A DNA stretch of 64,000 nucleotides from Prorocentrum cordatum (lineage: Eukaryota > Sar > Dinophyceae > Prorocentrales > Prorocentraceae), in the NCBI GenBank assembly GCA_963575745.1, contig CAUYUJ010020549.1, positions 95,001 to 159,000 on the forward strand. The letters run 5' to 3'. Every line of letters begins with the position of its first letter. Position 1 is the stretch's first letter. A program made the position numbers and the translations under genes. Shown piece by piece: positions 8,595 to 18,237 of the stretch. The notes beneath the pieces are model-generated. The model was not told the origin of the DNA and ran no database searches. It worked only from the letters and a program-made list of their open reading frames with translations.

Positions 8595-8807
8595 GTGGAG
8601 GACGAAAATGACATCGCGGAGGGGGACCTGGCGACGCTCACGGTGCGCCTCCTGCGCGCCAATCTCGCGGAGGGGGAGGCCATCGGGCCCGTGCACGCCC
8701 CTCTCTTCCCGATGCCTAAGTTCGAGGAGTGGTGGCTGCTCGTCTACGACGAGGGCTCCAAGTCCCTCGTAACGGCCGACGTGGTGCTGGGCAACGGCAG
8801 AGAGGAG
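8595..8807 (+). CDS. SEC63: SEC63 exon: VEDE/WW core of the Sec63 domain
   Basis: Encodes VEDENDIAEGDLATLTVRLL, then HAPLFPMPKFEEWWLLVYD. These are the signature SEC63 motifs (EDExDIxxGDLxTxxV, HAPxFPxxKxExWWL). Phase 0 at both ends; donor gag|gtcagc. Confidence 0.95.
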
Positions 8808-9144
8808 GTCAGCAAGGCGCGCTCCCGGGGGGGGAAAGAGGCAGTCGGGAGCAGGAGAAAGAGGGAGGAGGTGGAGTCAAGCTAGGTGCGCTAGCGTCAC
8901 ATCTGACGTGCTACCCCTCTTTCTCATCTCTTACCATGGGTCGATCTCCTATCTATTCGCACAGTCGGATGTCGAGCAGGACAATCATCCCAAGAGGATA
9001 CGCGATGGATGGAAAAGCATGGCGTAGAAGAGCACGGCAGAGCATAACATGTCATAGCCTGGCGTGCCATTGCGTAGTGAAGCATTGCGTCACAAAGAAC
9101 AGCAACGCAAAGCATAGCATCGACAGCGGTGCACCGACGGAAAT

Positions 9145-9420
9145 GAGACCAGCGCTGCAGCGGGAGCACGATTTAGAAGGACGGGAGTTCAGGAACGAGG
9201 CCAGGACCGAAAACGGGAATGAGGCCACCGCTGCAGCGGGAGCACGATATGGGAGGACCGAAGCACTCGAACGAGGCCAGCGCTACAGCGACAGCGCTAG
9301 TTGGAAGGACCGAACACGCCAGTGCTGCTGCGGGAACACGATTTGGAACAGCCAGAGGCGCGGGAACGAGGCCAGCGCTGCAGCAGGAGCACGATTTTGG
9401 AAGAACTGGAAACGACCGGA
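9145..9420. repeat. Minisatellite of ~45-77-bp units in SEC63 intron 8
   Basis: About five units share gctgcagcgggagcacgat and gaacgaggcca blocks (anchors near 9154, 9231, 9279, 9322 and 9376). The segment just upstream (9010-9130) has shorter imperfect agcatggcgta-type repeats. Confidence 0.75.
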
Positions 9421-9534
9421 TTGAACACAACGGAAGAACCAAATCATGAAATCTTGTGTGTGAAAAACAATGTGCGGAATCGACGGGAAATTCTCCGGAC
9501 AGAGTCAGGGGAGAGAGGATGACAATATTCATTG

Positions 9535-9712
9535 TACAGTCGGACCGAGGTACAAGAGCGAGGTCGGTTCGTGGAGGGTACCTTCGTGTTCTTCGTGCTT
9601 GTTGGATGTTCTTGTGCATCCTTGGGAGGGTACCCTTAGATGTTCTGTTTGTTTTCCCGACGGAGGGTCTCATGTTCTTGAGTGATGCTCTTCTGGCCTA
9701 GGTCCGACTGTA
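9535..9712. mobile_element. MITE with CAGTCGGACC terminal inverted repeats and TA duplication
   Basis: CAGTCGGACC at 9537-9546 is the perfect inverse of 9701-9710. The match continues imperfectly for about 15 more bases. TA is present on both sides (9535-9536, 9711-9712). The 174-bp element has no ORF. TA duplication with CAGT-starting ends is the pattern of non-autonomous Tc1/mariner-pogo elements. It ends 20 bases before the acceptor of the next SEC63 exon. Confidence 0.8.
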
Positions 9713-9732
9713 GGAGAAACTGGCCTGCGCAG

Positions 9733-9939
9733 GTGCGCTTCATGGTCCCCCGTGCCGGGGACTTCCGCTGGCGCGTGTTCGCTCTCTGCGACTCCTACCT
9801 CGGGCTGGACGTCGACCGCGAGGTCCATTTCACCGCGCTCAAGAGGAGCGAGGTGAGCCACGAGATCTTTGTCCACCCGGCGGACAGGAACATCCGGAGC
9901 CTCTTCGAGGAGATCATGCAGGGGTTGCAGCCACCGGAG
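9733..9939 (+). CDS. SEC63: SEC63 exon: end of the Sec63 domain
   Basis: Begins after gcgcag with VRFMVPRAGDFRW, then LCDSYLGLDVDREVHFTAL, matching the last beta strands of the Sec63 domain (AP..G.Y...V.sDSYxGxD). It continues with FEEIMQGLQPPE. Donor ccggag|gtcgcc, phase 0, joining to gtggac at 13,126. Confidence 0.92.
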
Positions 9940-10079
9940 GTCGCCTCGTCGCGTGATTTGCGACTCTGCACCAAACCTTCGGGTCGGTTTTTCCCCGCAT
10001 GCTCCGTGGGGTTCTGGTTTTCTTCCTGCCGCGTCGCACCCGCGTCTCCCAGAACACACCTCCCTCCCTCCTCCTCTTC

Positions 10080-10320
10080 CTTCCTCCCCTCACCCACGCG
10101 CAACACATGCACGGCACGTACATGAGACACGCGTCTACATACAGCCGCACGCATGCACACACACACACATCCTACAACGCTGGTGCACACCTGGCGTGTT
10201 CACTGCATCATACATCCAAGACGCATGCACCACATACTGGGCACCCACACGAGACACACGACCACATACAGCCTGACACAGATCTTACACATACACATGA
10301 CACACCGGCGAAGACCAAGT
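10080..10320. repeat. CA-rich low-complexity segment
   Basis: Enriched in CACACA, ACACG and ATACA words, including a pure (CA)n near 10,156. It lies inside SEC63 intron 9. Confidence 0.7.
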
Positions 10321-10344
10321 CACTCTCGTGCACTCACGGCGCGG

Positions 10345-11620
10345 TCTCTATACGCTCCAGGCTCGCAGGGCCTGGCAGGCGTGGCACTTTCCCGACACTA
10401 AAAGGGAATGCGCAGGGGGTGGTCCTTCACCGCGGCCTCTATGCGCCCGAGTCGTCCAGGCACAGCAGACGTGGCACTTTCCCTGGCCCCATAGAGGTGC
10501 GCAAGGGGTGGTCCCTCACCGCGGTCCCTGAACGCCCCAGTCGTCCAGGCGTAGTAGTCGTGGCACTTTCTCGACACCATAGGGGGTGCGCAGGGAAGGG
10601 TCCCTCACCGCGGTCTCCACACGCCCCAGTCGTCCAGGCACAGCAGGCGCGGCAAATTCTCGACACCATATGGGGTGCGCAGGGGGTGGTGCCTCACCGC
10701 GGTCTCTATCGCCCCAGTCGTCCAGGCACAGCAGGCGTGGCACTTTCTTGACAATATCTGGGGTGCGCAGGGGGTGGTCCTTCACCGCGGTCACTATTCG
10801 CCCCAGTGGTGTCCAGGCATAGCAGGTGTGGCATTTTCTTGACACCGTAGTGGGTGCGCAGGGGGTGGTCCTGCACCGCGGTCACTATACGCCCCAGTCG
10901 TCCAGGCACAGCAGGCGTGGCACGTTCTCGACACCATAGTGGGTGCGCAGGGGGTGGTCCCTCAGCGCAGCCGCTATGCGCCCCGGTCGTCCAGGGCGTA
11001 CAGGCGTTGCCTGTTCTTGACGCCATATGGGGTGCGCAGGGGGTGTTCCCTCACCGCGACCGCTACGCGCCCTGGTCATCCAGAACATAGCAGGCGTAGC
11101 ACTTTCTCGACAACATGCGGGGTGCGCAGGGGGTGGTCCCTCAGTGCGGCCGCTAATTATGCGCCCTGGTCGTCCTTGGCATGGCAGGCGTGGCCTTATC
11201 TCGACACCATAGGGGGTATGCAGGGGGTGGTCACTCAGCGCGCTCGCTATGCGCCCCTGTTGTCCCGGGAATAGCAGGCGTGGCATTTTCTTCACACCAC
11301 GGGGTGCGCAGGGGGCGGTCTCTCACCGCGGCCCCTATACGTTGCAGGCTCGCAGGGCATGGCAGGCGTGGCATTCCGTGGCGTTTCCTCGACGCCACAG
11401 GGCGTGCGCTGGGGCTGGGGGCGCTATGCGTTGCAGGCCCACAGGGCGTGGCATTTCCTCGATGGCACAGGGGGTGCGCTGGGGGCGGGGGCGCTATGCG
11501 TTGCAGGCTCGCAGGGTATGGCAGGCGTGGCATTTCCTCGACGCCACAGGGGTTGCGCAGGGGGGTGGGAGCGCTATCCGCCCTGATCGTCCACGGCACA
11601 ACAGGCGTGGCACTTGATGG
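10345..11620. repeat. ~89-bp minisatellite, about 14 units, in SEC63 intron 9
   Basis: Each unit carries cgtccaggcacagcaggcgt, ggcactttctcgacacca and gggtgcgcagggggtggtc blocks. The gtgcgcagg anchor recurs at roughly 89-base spacing from 10,410 to 11,560. The last three or four units are more diverged (ggcattcc, gggggcgggggcg). ORFs across it on both strands are repeat products. Confidence 0.9.
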
Positions 11621-12649
11621 ACCACCTAGCATCATCCACGTATGTTGCACATCAGCTATGCTGAGACGAGAGTTAAATCGAAGTATGTGGGGTTCCTCGG
11701 TAGCGCAATGGACGTCGCCGCTGCGATCGCCGCGACCATACATCGGGTCTAGGTGTTTGGTCCATAAGTGGCATGCTCATTAAAAGTCCCCCCGCTCTGC
11801 GACAAGATGCATACTTGGCTTACAAGGAACTGTAGAGTGACAAAGAGTTGCCAACTTCTGTTCAGCTTGGGCAGCCATGTTTTATTTGGTCAGGGGTCGA
11901 TGATTACACAACCACCTCCGCCTCCTCGTTCGAGCAGGAGATCGCCTGCCTAATTGATTTACCCAAAATTGTGTTCGCCGAATCTACGAAACTACGCGCA
12001 ACTTCAGTAGATTTACGAACATCATACGCATGTTCGTAAAGTCGACGAGCATAGGTTTGGGTCACATCGACTCTGTATTCGCCCTCCTACTCGACTCTTT
12101 GCTGCCCTGGCCAAGACCTGCGGCGTCGTGATCCTTCCGCGGCGCCGCCCTTCGGAACTTGCCTCGGCCCCCAGTGCTCCTCGCCGCCGGCCCCTGGCCG
12201 GCGGCCCTCTCTCGAGGGCCACGGGCCCGAGACAGACGTCGGGGGTCTCAGGCGAGGCAGAGGGCGAGGTGATCGTTTCTTTATTCGTTGTTTTGCCGAT
12301 CGGCGCGGGCCCTCGCACCACCCCTCCCCCCCCCTCCGATTAGGAGCTCCCCTCCCCCCCTTCCTCCCCCCCCCCCCTCCCCCCCCTCCCCCTCCCTCCC
12401 CCCACCTCCATGGAGTGGGTCTTGGCTGTCTTTTGGCGCCTGTTTCGAGCAGCGGGCTCTCCCCAAGAGGCAGCACTCTTGCAACACAGCCGCACTGAGC
12501 AGAGCTCTGGAGCCAGACCCCCCCCCCCCTTCCCCTCCTCCTCCTCCTCCTCCTCCTCCCTCCTCCTCCTCCTTCTTTCTTCTTCCCCCCCCCGCCGCCC
12601 AATGTCGAAACGCCGAACAAGAAAACGCTCACGAGGGGCCAGCCCCGCG
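11621..12649. other. Intronic stretch without a recognised gene
   Basis: 11,640-12,060 is ordinary-composition sequence with no clear repeat; it includes a weak tRNA-like ggtagcgcaatgg that I rejected. 12,310-12,420 and 12,515-12,600 are C- and CTC-rich tracts. It lies within SEC63 intron 9 if the exon at 13,126 is correct. Confidence 0.5.
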
Positions 12650-12714
12650 CAGAGGTGGGTGGGGGAAGTGGGGAGGGCTTCTCAGAGGCACCCCTGCTTC
12701 TTAGAAGGCGCGGG

Positions 12715-12767
<53 letters not shown>

Positions 12768-12850
12768 GGGCCAGTGCCTTCTAAGAAGCAGCCTCCTTCT
12801 GAGAAGCCCTCCCGCCTCCCTCCACCCCCTTGCGCGCGCCGCCAAAAGAG
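12650..12850. repeat. Hairpin with a 40-bp (TA)n core; repeat family C copy 1
   Basis: The flanks of the (TA)n run (about 12,717-12,762) are inverted: gagggcttctcagaggcac...cttcttagaaggc on the left against gccttctaagaag...cttctgagaagccctc on the right. The right flank (12,770-12,860) is homologous to 35,130-35,240. The whole structure could extrude as a cruciform. Confidence 0.85.
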
Positions 12851-13082
12851 GCGCCCGTCGTCATTGTTTTCGTGGGCCGAAGACGTAGTCATCCGTATCC
12901 ACGGCCTCGCGGGCCGGGCCCCTGGGCCTCGAAATAGGGTGTTTCTTCGCGGATGCCCTGCGCGTAACGTGTCCATGCGACCGCGTATGCCCAGGATCGC
13001 ATCCCAGAATCCATATTGCGAGGGCGTAGGCATGGATACGCTCGCCGCTGGTAATATTTCGCCACGCCCTGGAGGTCCGGGC

Positions 13083-13125
13083 TCGTCGTCTTCCTCCTCC
13101 TCCTCCTCCTCCTCCTCCTCCGCAG
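13083..13125 (+). promoter_or_regulatory. SEC63: 3' splice site with a TCC-microsatellite polypyrimidine tract
   Basis: An array of about a dozen TCC triplets leads directly into cgcag|gtggac. The simple repeat acts as the polypyrimidine tract of the acceptor for the acidic exon. Confidence 0.6.
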
Positions 13126-13431
13126 GTGGACTCCGAGTCCGAGTCCGACGACGAACCCTCCAAGGGGAAGGAGGCCGTCGTGGCCCGTGCGGACAAAGCC
13201 GCTGAGGCCAGGGCGGACTCGTCCGATGACAACGGCGAGGAGATCGAGGAACCGCGCCCGATGGGAAGCCTCAGCATCTGGCGTCGCAAGCACAGAGTAG
13301 CAGCGCTGTGGTTACCGCGCCGTGTTGCGAGTCGGTGGGGAACCGGGGTGACCGCAGGGTTTGGCGATTCGGCCCGCTCTCCGAAGGTGCCTCGGGCGAC
13401 TGGGGCCTCCAGGGTCCCGAAGCCGCGCTGA
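13126..13431 (+). CDS. SEC63: Probable terminal SEC63 exon: acidic tail
   Basis: Starts VDSESESDDEPSKG, passes through an Ala/Glu stretch and SSDDNGEEIEEP, then becomes basic until a TGA at 13,429-13,431. SEC63 proteins end in a long acidic cytosolic tail, and phase matches the donor at 9939. The basic part after about 13,265 is less convincing and may be intron or 3' UTR. The 3.2-kb intron needed is long but is explained by its minisatellite. Confidence 0.5.
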   Translation: MDSESESDDEPSKGKEAVVARADKAAEARADSSDDNGEEIEEPRPMGSLSIWRRKHRVAALWLPRRVASRWGTGVTAGFGDSARSPKVPRATGASRVPKPR

Positions 13432-15339
13432 CCGACCGTGCGGTGAGGTCTTTCGGGGGGAGTTCGAGGTCACCGCGCGGTCTCTCACTGCGCCGTTTTG
13501 TGCCCCCGAGCCGTAAGATTTCTCTGTGGCAGCGGCGACGTGGGACACGCGCTTGTGTGTTGGTCTCCCCGCGGCCCCGCACCAATGTCACTCTTACCCA
13601 GTGTCACGCTTGCGTGTAGCTGACCCTGGCGATTCATTCAGGAGTCGTGCTCTCGCCTCAACGCCAGCTGCATGTTTTGTCCCGGCCGCCACGGTCCTCA
13701 GTGACAAGTGCATTACGGTGCACATGGCCGTGCTCTCACCCCTGTCCCATGCAGCCGACCTCCTACTCTTGGACCCGCCTTGCTGCAATTCGAGTGCTCG
13801 GCTGGGGTGATCTGGAGCTGAGCGGCATCAACGAGAGGGCTTGGTTCCATTCTTGACTTCTGCTGTAGGCGGACGTGGAACGTAAATCAAGAGGGAACGT
13901 AAATCAGGAGGGGAAGAACACACACGTGGACAAACATAATCGTTGATTCCTAGGAGAATATGGCAACGTATGGGACGTGGAGGGGAAGACGAAGCTTCAT
14001 CATCATATATGGGGACGTTTGAGGAATGCTGGGATATGTGCCTGTGTTTTCGTGTGTCCCTGGGCCTCTTCCGTATATGGAGGGGTGCTCTGGCGTGGAG
14101 CGCTGCGGGCAGATTCCAGCCTTCTGATTTGGAGCCAGCTGCTCGTTCCCGGGCGTCGGACGAGGACGAGGAGGAGGGCCCCCAATTTGGGGGCTGGAGG
14201 AGCGGGCCGGGGAGGAGGAGGAGGAGGAGGAGGAGGAGGAGGAGGAGGAGGAGGAGCAGCAGCAGCAGGAGGAGCGGGCCGAGGAGGAGGAGGAGGAGGA
14301 GGAGGAGGAGGAGGAGGAGGAGGAGGAGGAGGGCTCTTCCCACGGCCCCCCTCGCGGGCTCTCCGCTTTTGTCGTCTTCTTTCTGCACCTGCCGCTTGTT
14401 TCGTGCATTCTGGTGACGTGCTGCTTTTCGGCTCTGCCGTGCGATTTGCCCACAGACGCCGCCATCTAGGACTAGAGTGCCAACCGCGCTCAATCAGCAC
14501 TTTCCCACATACACTACAATCCGGATTTTTCCGTATACGCTCAACGTCAACACTTCCCACGGCCAGGGCTCCGCAGCGCGGGGCGGGGAGGAGCGCACCT
14601 CCCAGTGGCGCGCCCGCTGACCCCCGCGCAGCGCGCCGTGAGTGGGGCCCGAGCCCCCTCCGCGCCCCCCTTGCGGCCCTCTTCCCCTCCTCCTCCTCCT
14701 CCCTCCTCCTCCTCCTCCTCCTCCTCCTCCTCCTCCTCCACTCCTCCTTTCCTCCTCCTCCTCCTTCTCCTCCTCCTCCCCCTCTCCCCCTGCCCCCCCT
14801 CCCCTGAGATCCGACGTTGCGAAACATTGCAGCCTCGTTTTGGGAATGCGCGACCAGAGCCCCCTAGGCTCATGATGTTCCAGCCTGCTTCTCAGCCTTG
14901 ATCGCTAGGAAGAGTTCTCGAGCACGAGGGAAGTGCCGAAACGGGAGGGTTTTCGCGCGTCGGGCCCCGGGAGGCGATACTTGTTCGACATTTTGCTAGC
15001 GCGTCGGGCAGACACTGTTTCGATACTTTCCTGGGTGCTCGAAGTGATGCCCGGGAGGTGGTTCGTAAGTAGGATGGGAGTAACATAACCCTCGGCTCCG
15101 TCTTTCTGCTGCATGCTTCGAGTCGTACCGATCTGTGGTGGTCCCGGGGCCTGAATCCCGGCGAAAACGCTTGGCGTGAAATCGTCGCAGCGCCCCGATC
15201 TCAGGGCCCCCCCACCTCCTCCTTGCGCTACTCGCCCCCGCCACGCCTCCGCAACTTTCTCGGCCCCGAGCGTTGGCAGGGGTGATTCATCGAGCCGCCG
15301 CGCCCCCCGGAGGCCGGCCGGGCGCGGGAGTCGGCCGCC
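13432..15339. other. Intergenic stretch between SEC63 and the zinc-finger gene
   Basis: Contains a GGA tract (14,206-14,333, with GCA inclusions), a TCC/CTC tract (about 14,685-14,795) followed by a reversed copy of the family-G end (gatccgacgttgcgaaac, near 14,811), and otherwise unremarkable sequence. The 220 bases before 15,340 are GC-rich and should hold the promoter and 5' UTR. I see no TATA box, and no spliced-leader relic in this stretch. Confidence 0.5.
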
Positions 15340-16053
15340 ATGGCCGGGGCCAACCCGCACGACTGGCTGTGCCCCAACCCCGGGTGCATCAACGCCGTGA
15401 AGGGCGTGTTCGCGAAGCACCAGTCGTGCCCCAAGTGCGGGGCGCCCAAGGGCCTGGCCCCGGGCGCGGGCGGCATGGGCGGCGCGAAGGGGGGCCCCAA
15501 GGGCGGGGGGGGCGGCGGGAGGCCTGGCGACTGGCTGTGCCCGAACCCGGAGTGCATCAACGCCACGAAGGCCGTGTTCGGCAGCAAGGACAATTGCCCG
15601 CAGTGCTTCGCGCCCCGGGAGCAGGGCGTGCCGGTGGCGATGGCCCAGCGGCCGAGCCACGGCGCAGGCGCGGGCCCGCAGCGGCAGGGCGACTGGATGT
15701 GCCCGAACCCGTCCTGCATGAACGCCTCGAAGGGGGTCTTCGGCAGGCACGACTCGTGCCCCAAGTGCGGGGCTAGCAGGCACGACGGGGCGCCCATGGG
15801 CTACGCAGACAAGGGCAAGGGCAAGGGCATCGGGGCACCCCCGGCGCCGTCGCGGCAGCCGCAGTGGAACATGCCCTCGGCCATGCCGGGCCCTGGTGGC
15901 GGCCAGGGGGAGGACTGGCTGTGCCCGAACATGACCTGCGTCAACTCCACGAAGGGCGTCTTTGGCAGGCACCTGGCGTGCCCGAAGTGCGGCTGCTGCA
16001 AGCCTGGGGACTGGAGGTGCCCCAACGGCCAGTGCATCAACCACTCGAAGATG
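15340..16053 (+). CDS. Seven-finger Cys4 zinc protein, exon 1 (fingers 1-4 and half of 5)
   Basis: ATG in good context (gccgccatgg). Four complete repeats of DW-x-CPN-x2-C-x-N-x2-K-x-VF-x5-C-x2-C, spaced by Gly/Pro/Lys-rich linkers, start at about residues 8, 64, 115 and 192. A fifth begins GDWRCPNGQCINHSK and is cut by the exon end at atg|gtatcc. The spacing (W-x-C-x4-C ... C-x2-C) resembles the RanBP2 zinc ribbon but with a longer loop. RanBP2-type fingers usually bind RNA or ubiquitin, so RNA binding is plausible but not shown. A fully open ORF with strong Cys conservation between repeats argues that it is functional. Confidence 0.9.
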
Positions 16054-16439
16054 GTATCCAGCTGCGTTGCCGCGCGCGTCCGCCACCGCACTCTGGGAAG
16101 CTTGCCCTGCTTCTTCACCTCCTCCTCGTGCTTGCCCTCCTCGTCGTCGTCGACGTCTTCGTCGTCGTCGTCGTCCTCCTCCTCTGTCCTTCGTCCTCCT
16201 TCCTGCTGCTTACCGCCTTCCCCCTCCATCCAGCGCTCTTCACCCTGTTGATGTTCCTCATTCGCCTCCTCCACCTTCACATCCACACACCGAGGAAGGC
16301 GAAGGTGGAGCGTGTTATGGCGGCGGCGTTGCATGGTTGTCGTGATGCCATTCGGATGTTTTTCCCTTAAAACAGCTGTGCTGACTGGGGTCCTACTGTG
16401 GTGCGAAATAGCGTCGATGAAGGAACGGGCGCACATCCA

Positions 16440-17665
16440 AAACCTCAAACTCTGAGGTGGTCTGGCCCGTTTCGCCTGAGAGGTCCTCACAATTCTGGGC
16501 TCCGAGATGGCTGGGATAGAGGTGGCCCAGCCCGTTTCGCCTGAGACTTCCTCGCCACTCTGGGTTCTGAGATGCCGCGCGAGAGGTGGCCTGCCCCGTT
16601 TCGCCTCAGACACCCTCGCAACTCAGAGTTCCGAGATGCCGCGCGAGAGGTGTCCTGGGACATTTCGCCTTAGTTACCCTTGCAACTCTGTGTTCCGAGA
16701 TGGCAGGGATCGAAGCCCCCTGACCCGTTTTGCCGGATACATTCTCGCACCCCTGGGCTCCGAGAAGCCGCGCGCGAGGTGGTCCGACCCTGTCGTCTGA
16801 GGTATCCTTGAAACTCCAGTCTCCGAGCTGGTCAGGATTGAAGTGCTTTGGTTTGTCTCGCCTGATGCATCCTCGCAACTTTGGGCGCTCAGATGCCGCG
16901 CGCGAGGTGGTCTGACCCTTTCGCCAGAGTCATCCTCGCAACTCTGGGCTCCGAGGTGGCTGGGATTGCAGTGTTATGGCCCGTTTCGCTTGAGACATCC
17001 CCGCCACTGGGTTCCCCGATGCCGCACGCGAGGTGGTTCGGTCCGTTTTACCTGATACAGTCTCGCACCACTGCGCTCCCAGATGCCACGCTTTAGTTGG
17101 TCTGGCCCGTTTTGCCTAAAACATCTTCGCAATGCTGCTTTCCGAGATGGCCCGTGGTTTGGCCCTTTCGCCTGAGTCATCCTCACAACTCTAGTCTCCG
17201 AGATCTCCGAAATTGAGCTGTGCTGGCCCGTTTCGCCTGAGAAATCCTTGCAAATCTGGGCTCCCAGATGCCGCGCGCGAGGTGGTGCAGCTCATTTCGT
17301 CTGAGACATCCTCGTACCTTTGGGCTCAGAGATGGCCAGGATTGTCATGGTCCGGCCCGTTTCGCCTGAGACATACTCGCATCTCTGGGTTCCGAGATGC
17401 CGCGTGAGAGGTGGTCTGGCCCGATCCGGCTGAGACATCCTCGCAACTGGGCTTCGAGACGCCGCGTGCGATGTGGTCTGGCCCGTTTCGCTTGAGACAT
17501 CCTCACGGTTCTGTGTGTCCGAGATGGCCTGGATTGAGGTGGTCCAGTCCAGCCCGTGTCGCCCGAGATATCTTTGCAACTCTGGGCTCCGAGATGCCGC
17601 GCGAGAGGTGGTGCGGCCCGATTCGGCTGAGAAATTCTTGCAACTCTGTGTTCCGGGTATTTTTT
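16440..17665. repeat. ~64-bp tandem array with two alternating unit types
   Basis: Nineteen units share cccgtttcgcctgagac, tcctcgcaactctgggctcc and gagatg. The part after gagatg is either ccgcgcgagaggtgg (type B) or gctgggattgaggtgg (type A). The types mostly alternate (ABBABABABBAABABBAB), giving a higher-order period near 128 bp. Cgtttcgcctgagac also occurs at about 118 and, reversed, near 860. It lies in the zinc-protein intron. Confidence 0.9.
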
Positions 17666-18206
17666 TGATCGAAGTGTGCTCTCCCGGGGCGTCCAAGCGC
17701 CCCTGGCCCGAGGGCGTGATTGCCGCGTGCCGACGCTGCTTAGAGTTACGTCGGGCCTGTCCCTCTACTGGAGGAATATTCAAAAATAGTCAGAGAACAG
17801 CCTGGGGACTATTTTTTTGATCATCTGATTTTTTTGTGGTGTTTTTGGAACACTTGTAATTTTTCGCCCAAAATCCGCGTGTAGAGGGGCCCGCCCGACC
17901 TCAGCTTAGAGCAGGATTCCCGAGCCATCTGTGCAGACAAGTTGCAGGCATTGGTATGAGGAGGTCTTGTGCGGGTGCGCCGTGCCTGAGCAGGCTGTGG
18001 GGGCATCTCTGAAGCCAGATCGTGGCGAGGAGTGAAGATGGAGGGAGGCGGGGGGCTGGGGAGGAGGGAGGCGGGAAGAGGGAGGGAGGATCGGGGGGGG
18101 GGGGAGGGGAGAGGAGAGGAGAGGAGAGGAGAGGGGAGAGGAGAGGGGAGAGGAGAGGAGAGAGGATGGGGAGAGAGGGAGGACTGGGGAGGGAGGAGAG
18201 AGGAGA

Positions 18207-18237
<31 letters not shown>

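Noticed and set aside
11690-11770. tRNA-like ggtagcgcaatgg segment
   Set aside because: Looks like an A box, but no B box, no acceptor stem pairing and no anticodon arm could be drawn.
10328-11783. Overlapping ORFs of 80-200 codons in the 89-bp minisatellite
   Set aside because: Open on both strands because the repeat lacks stops; no codon bias and no family motif.
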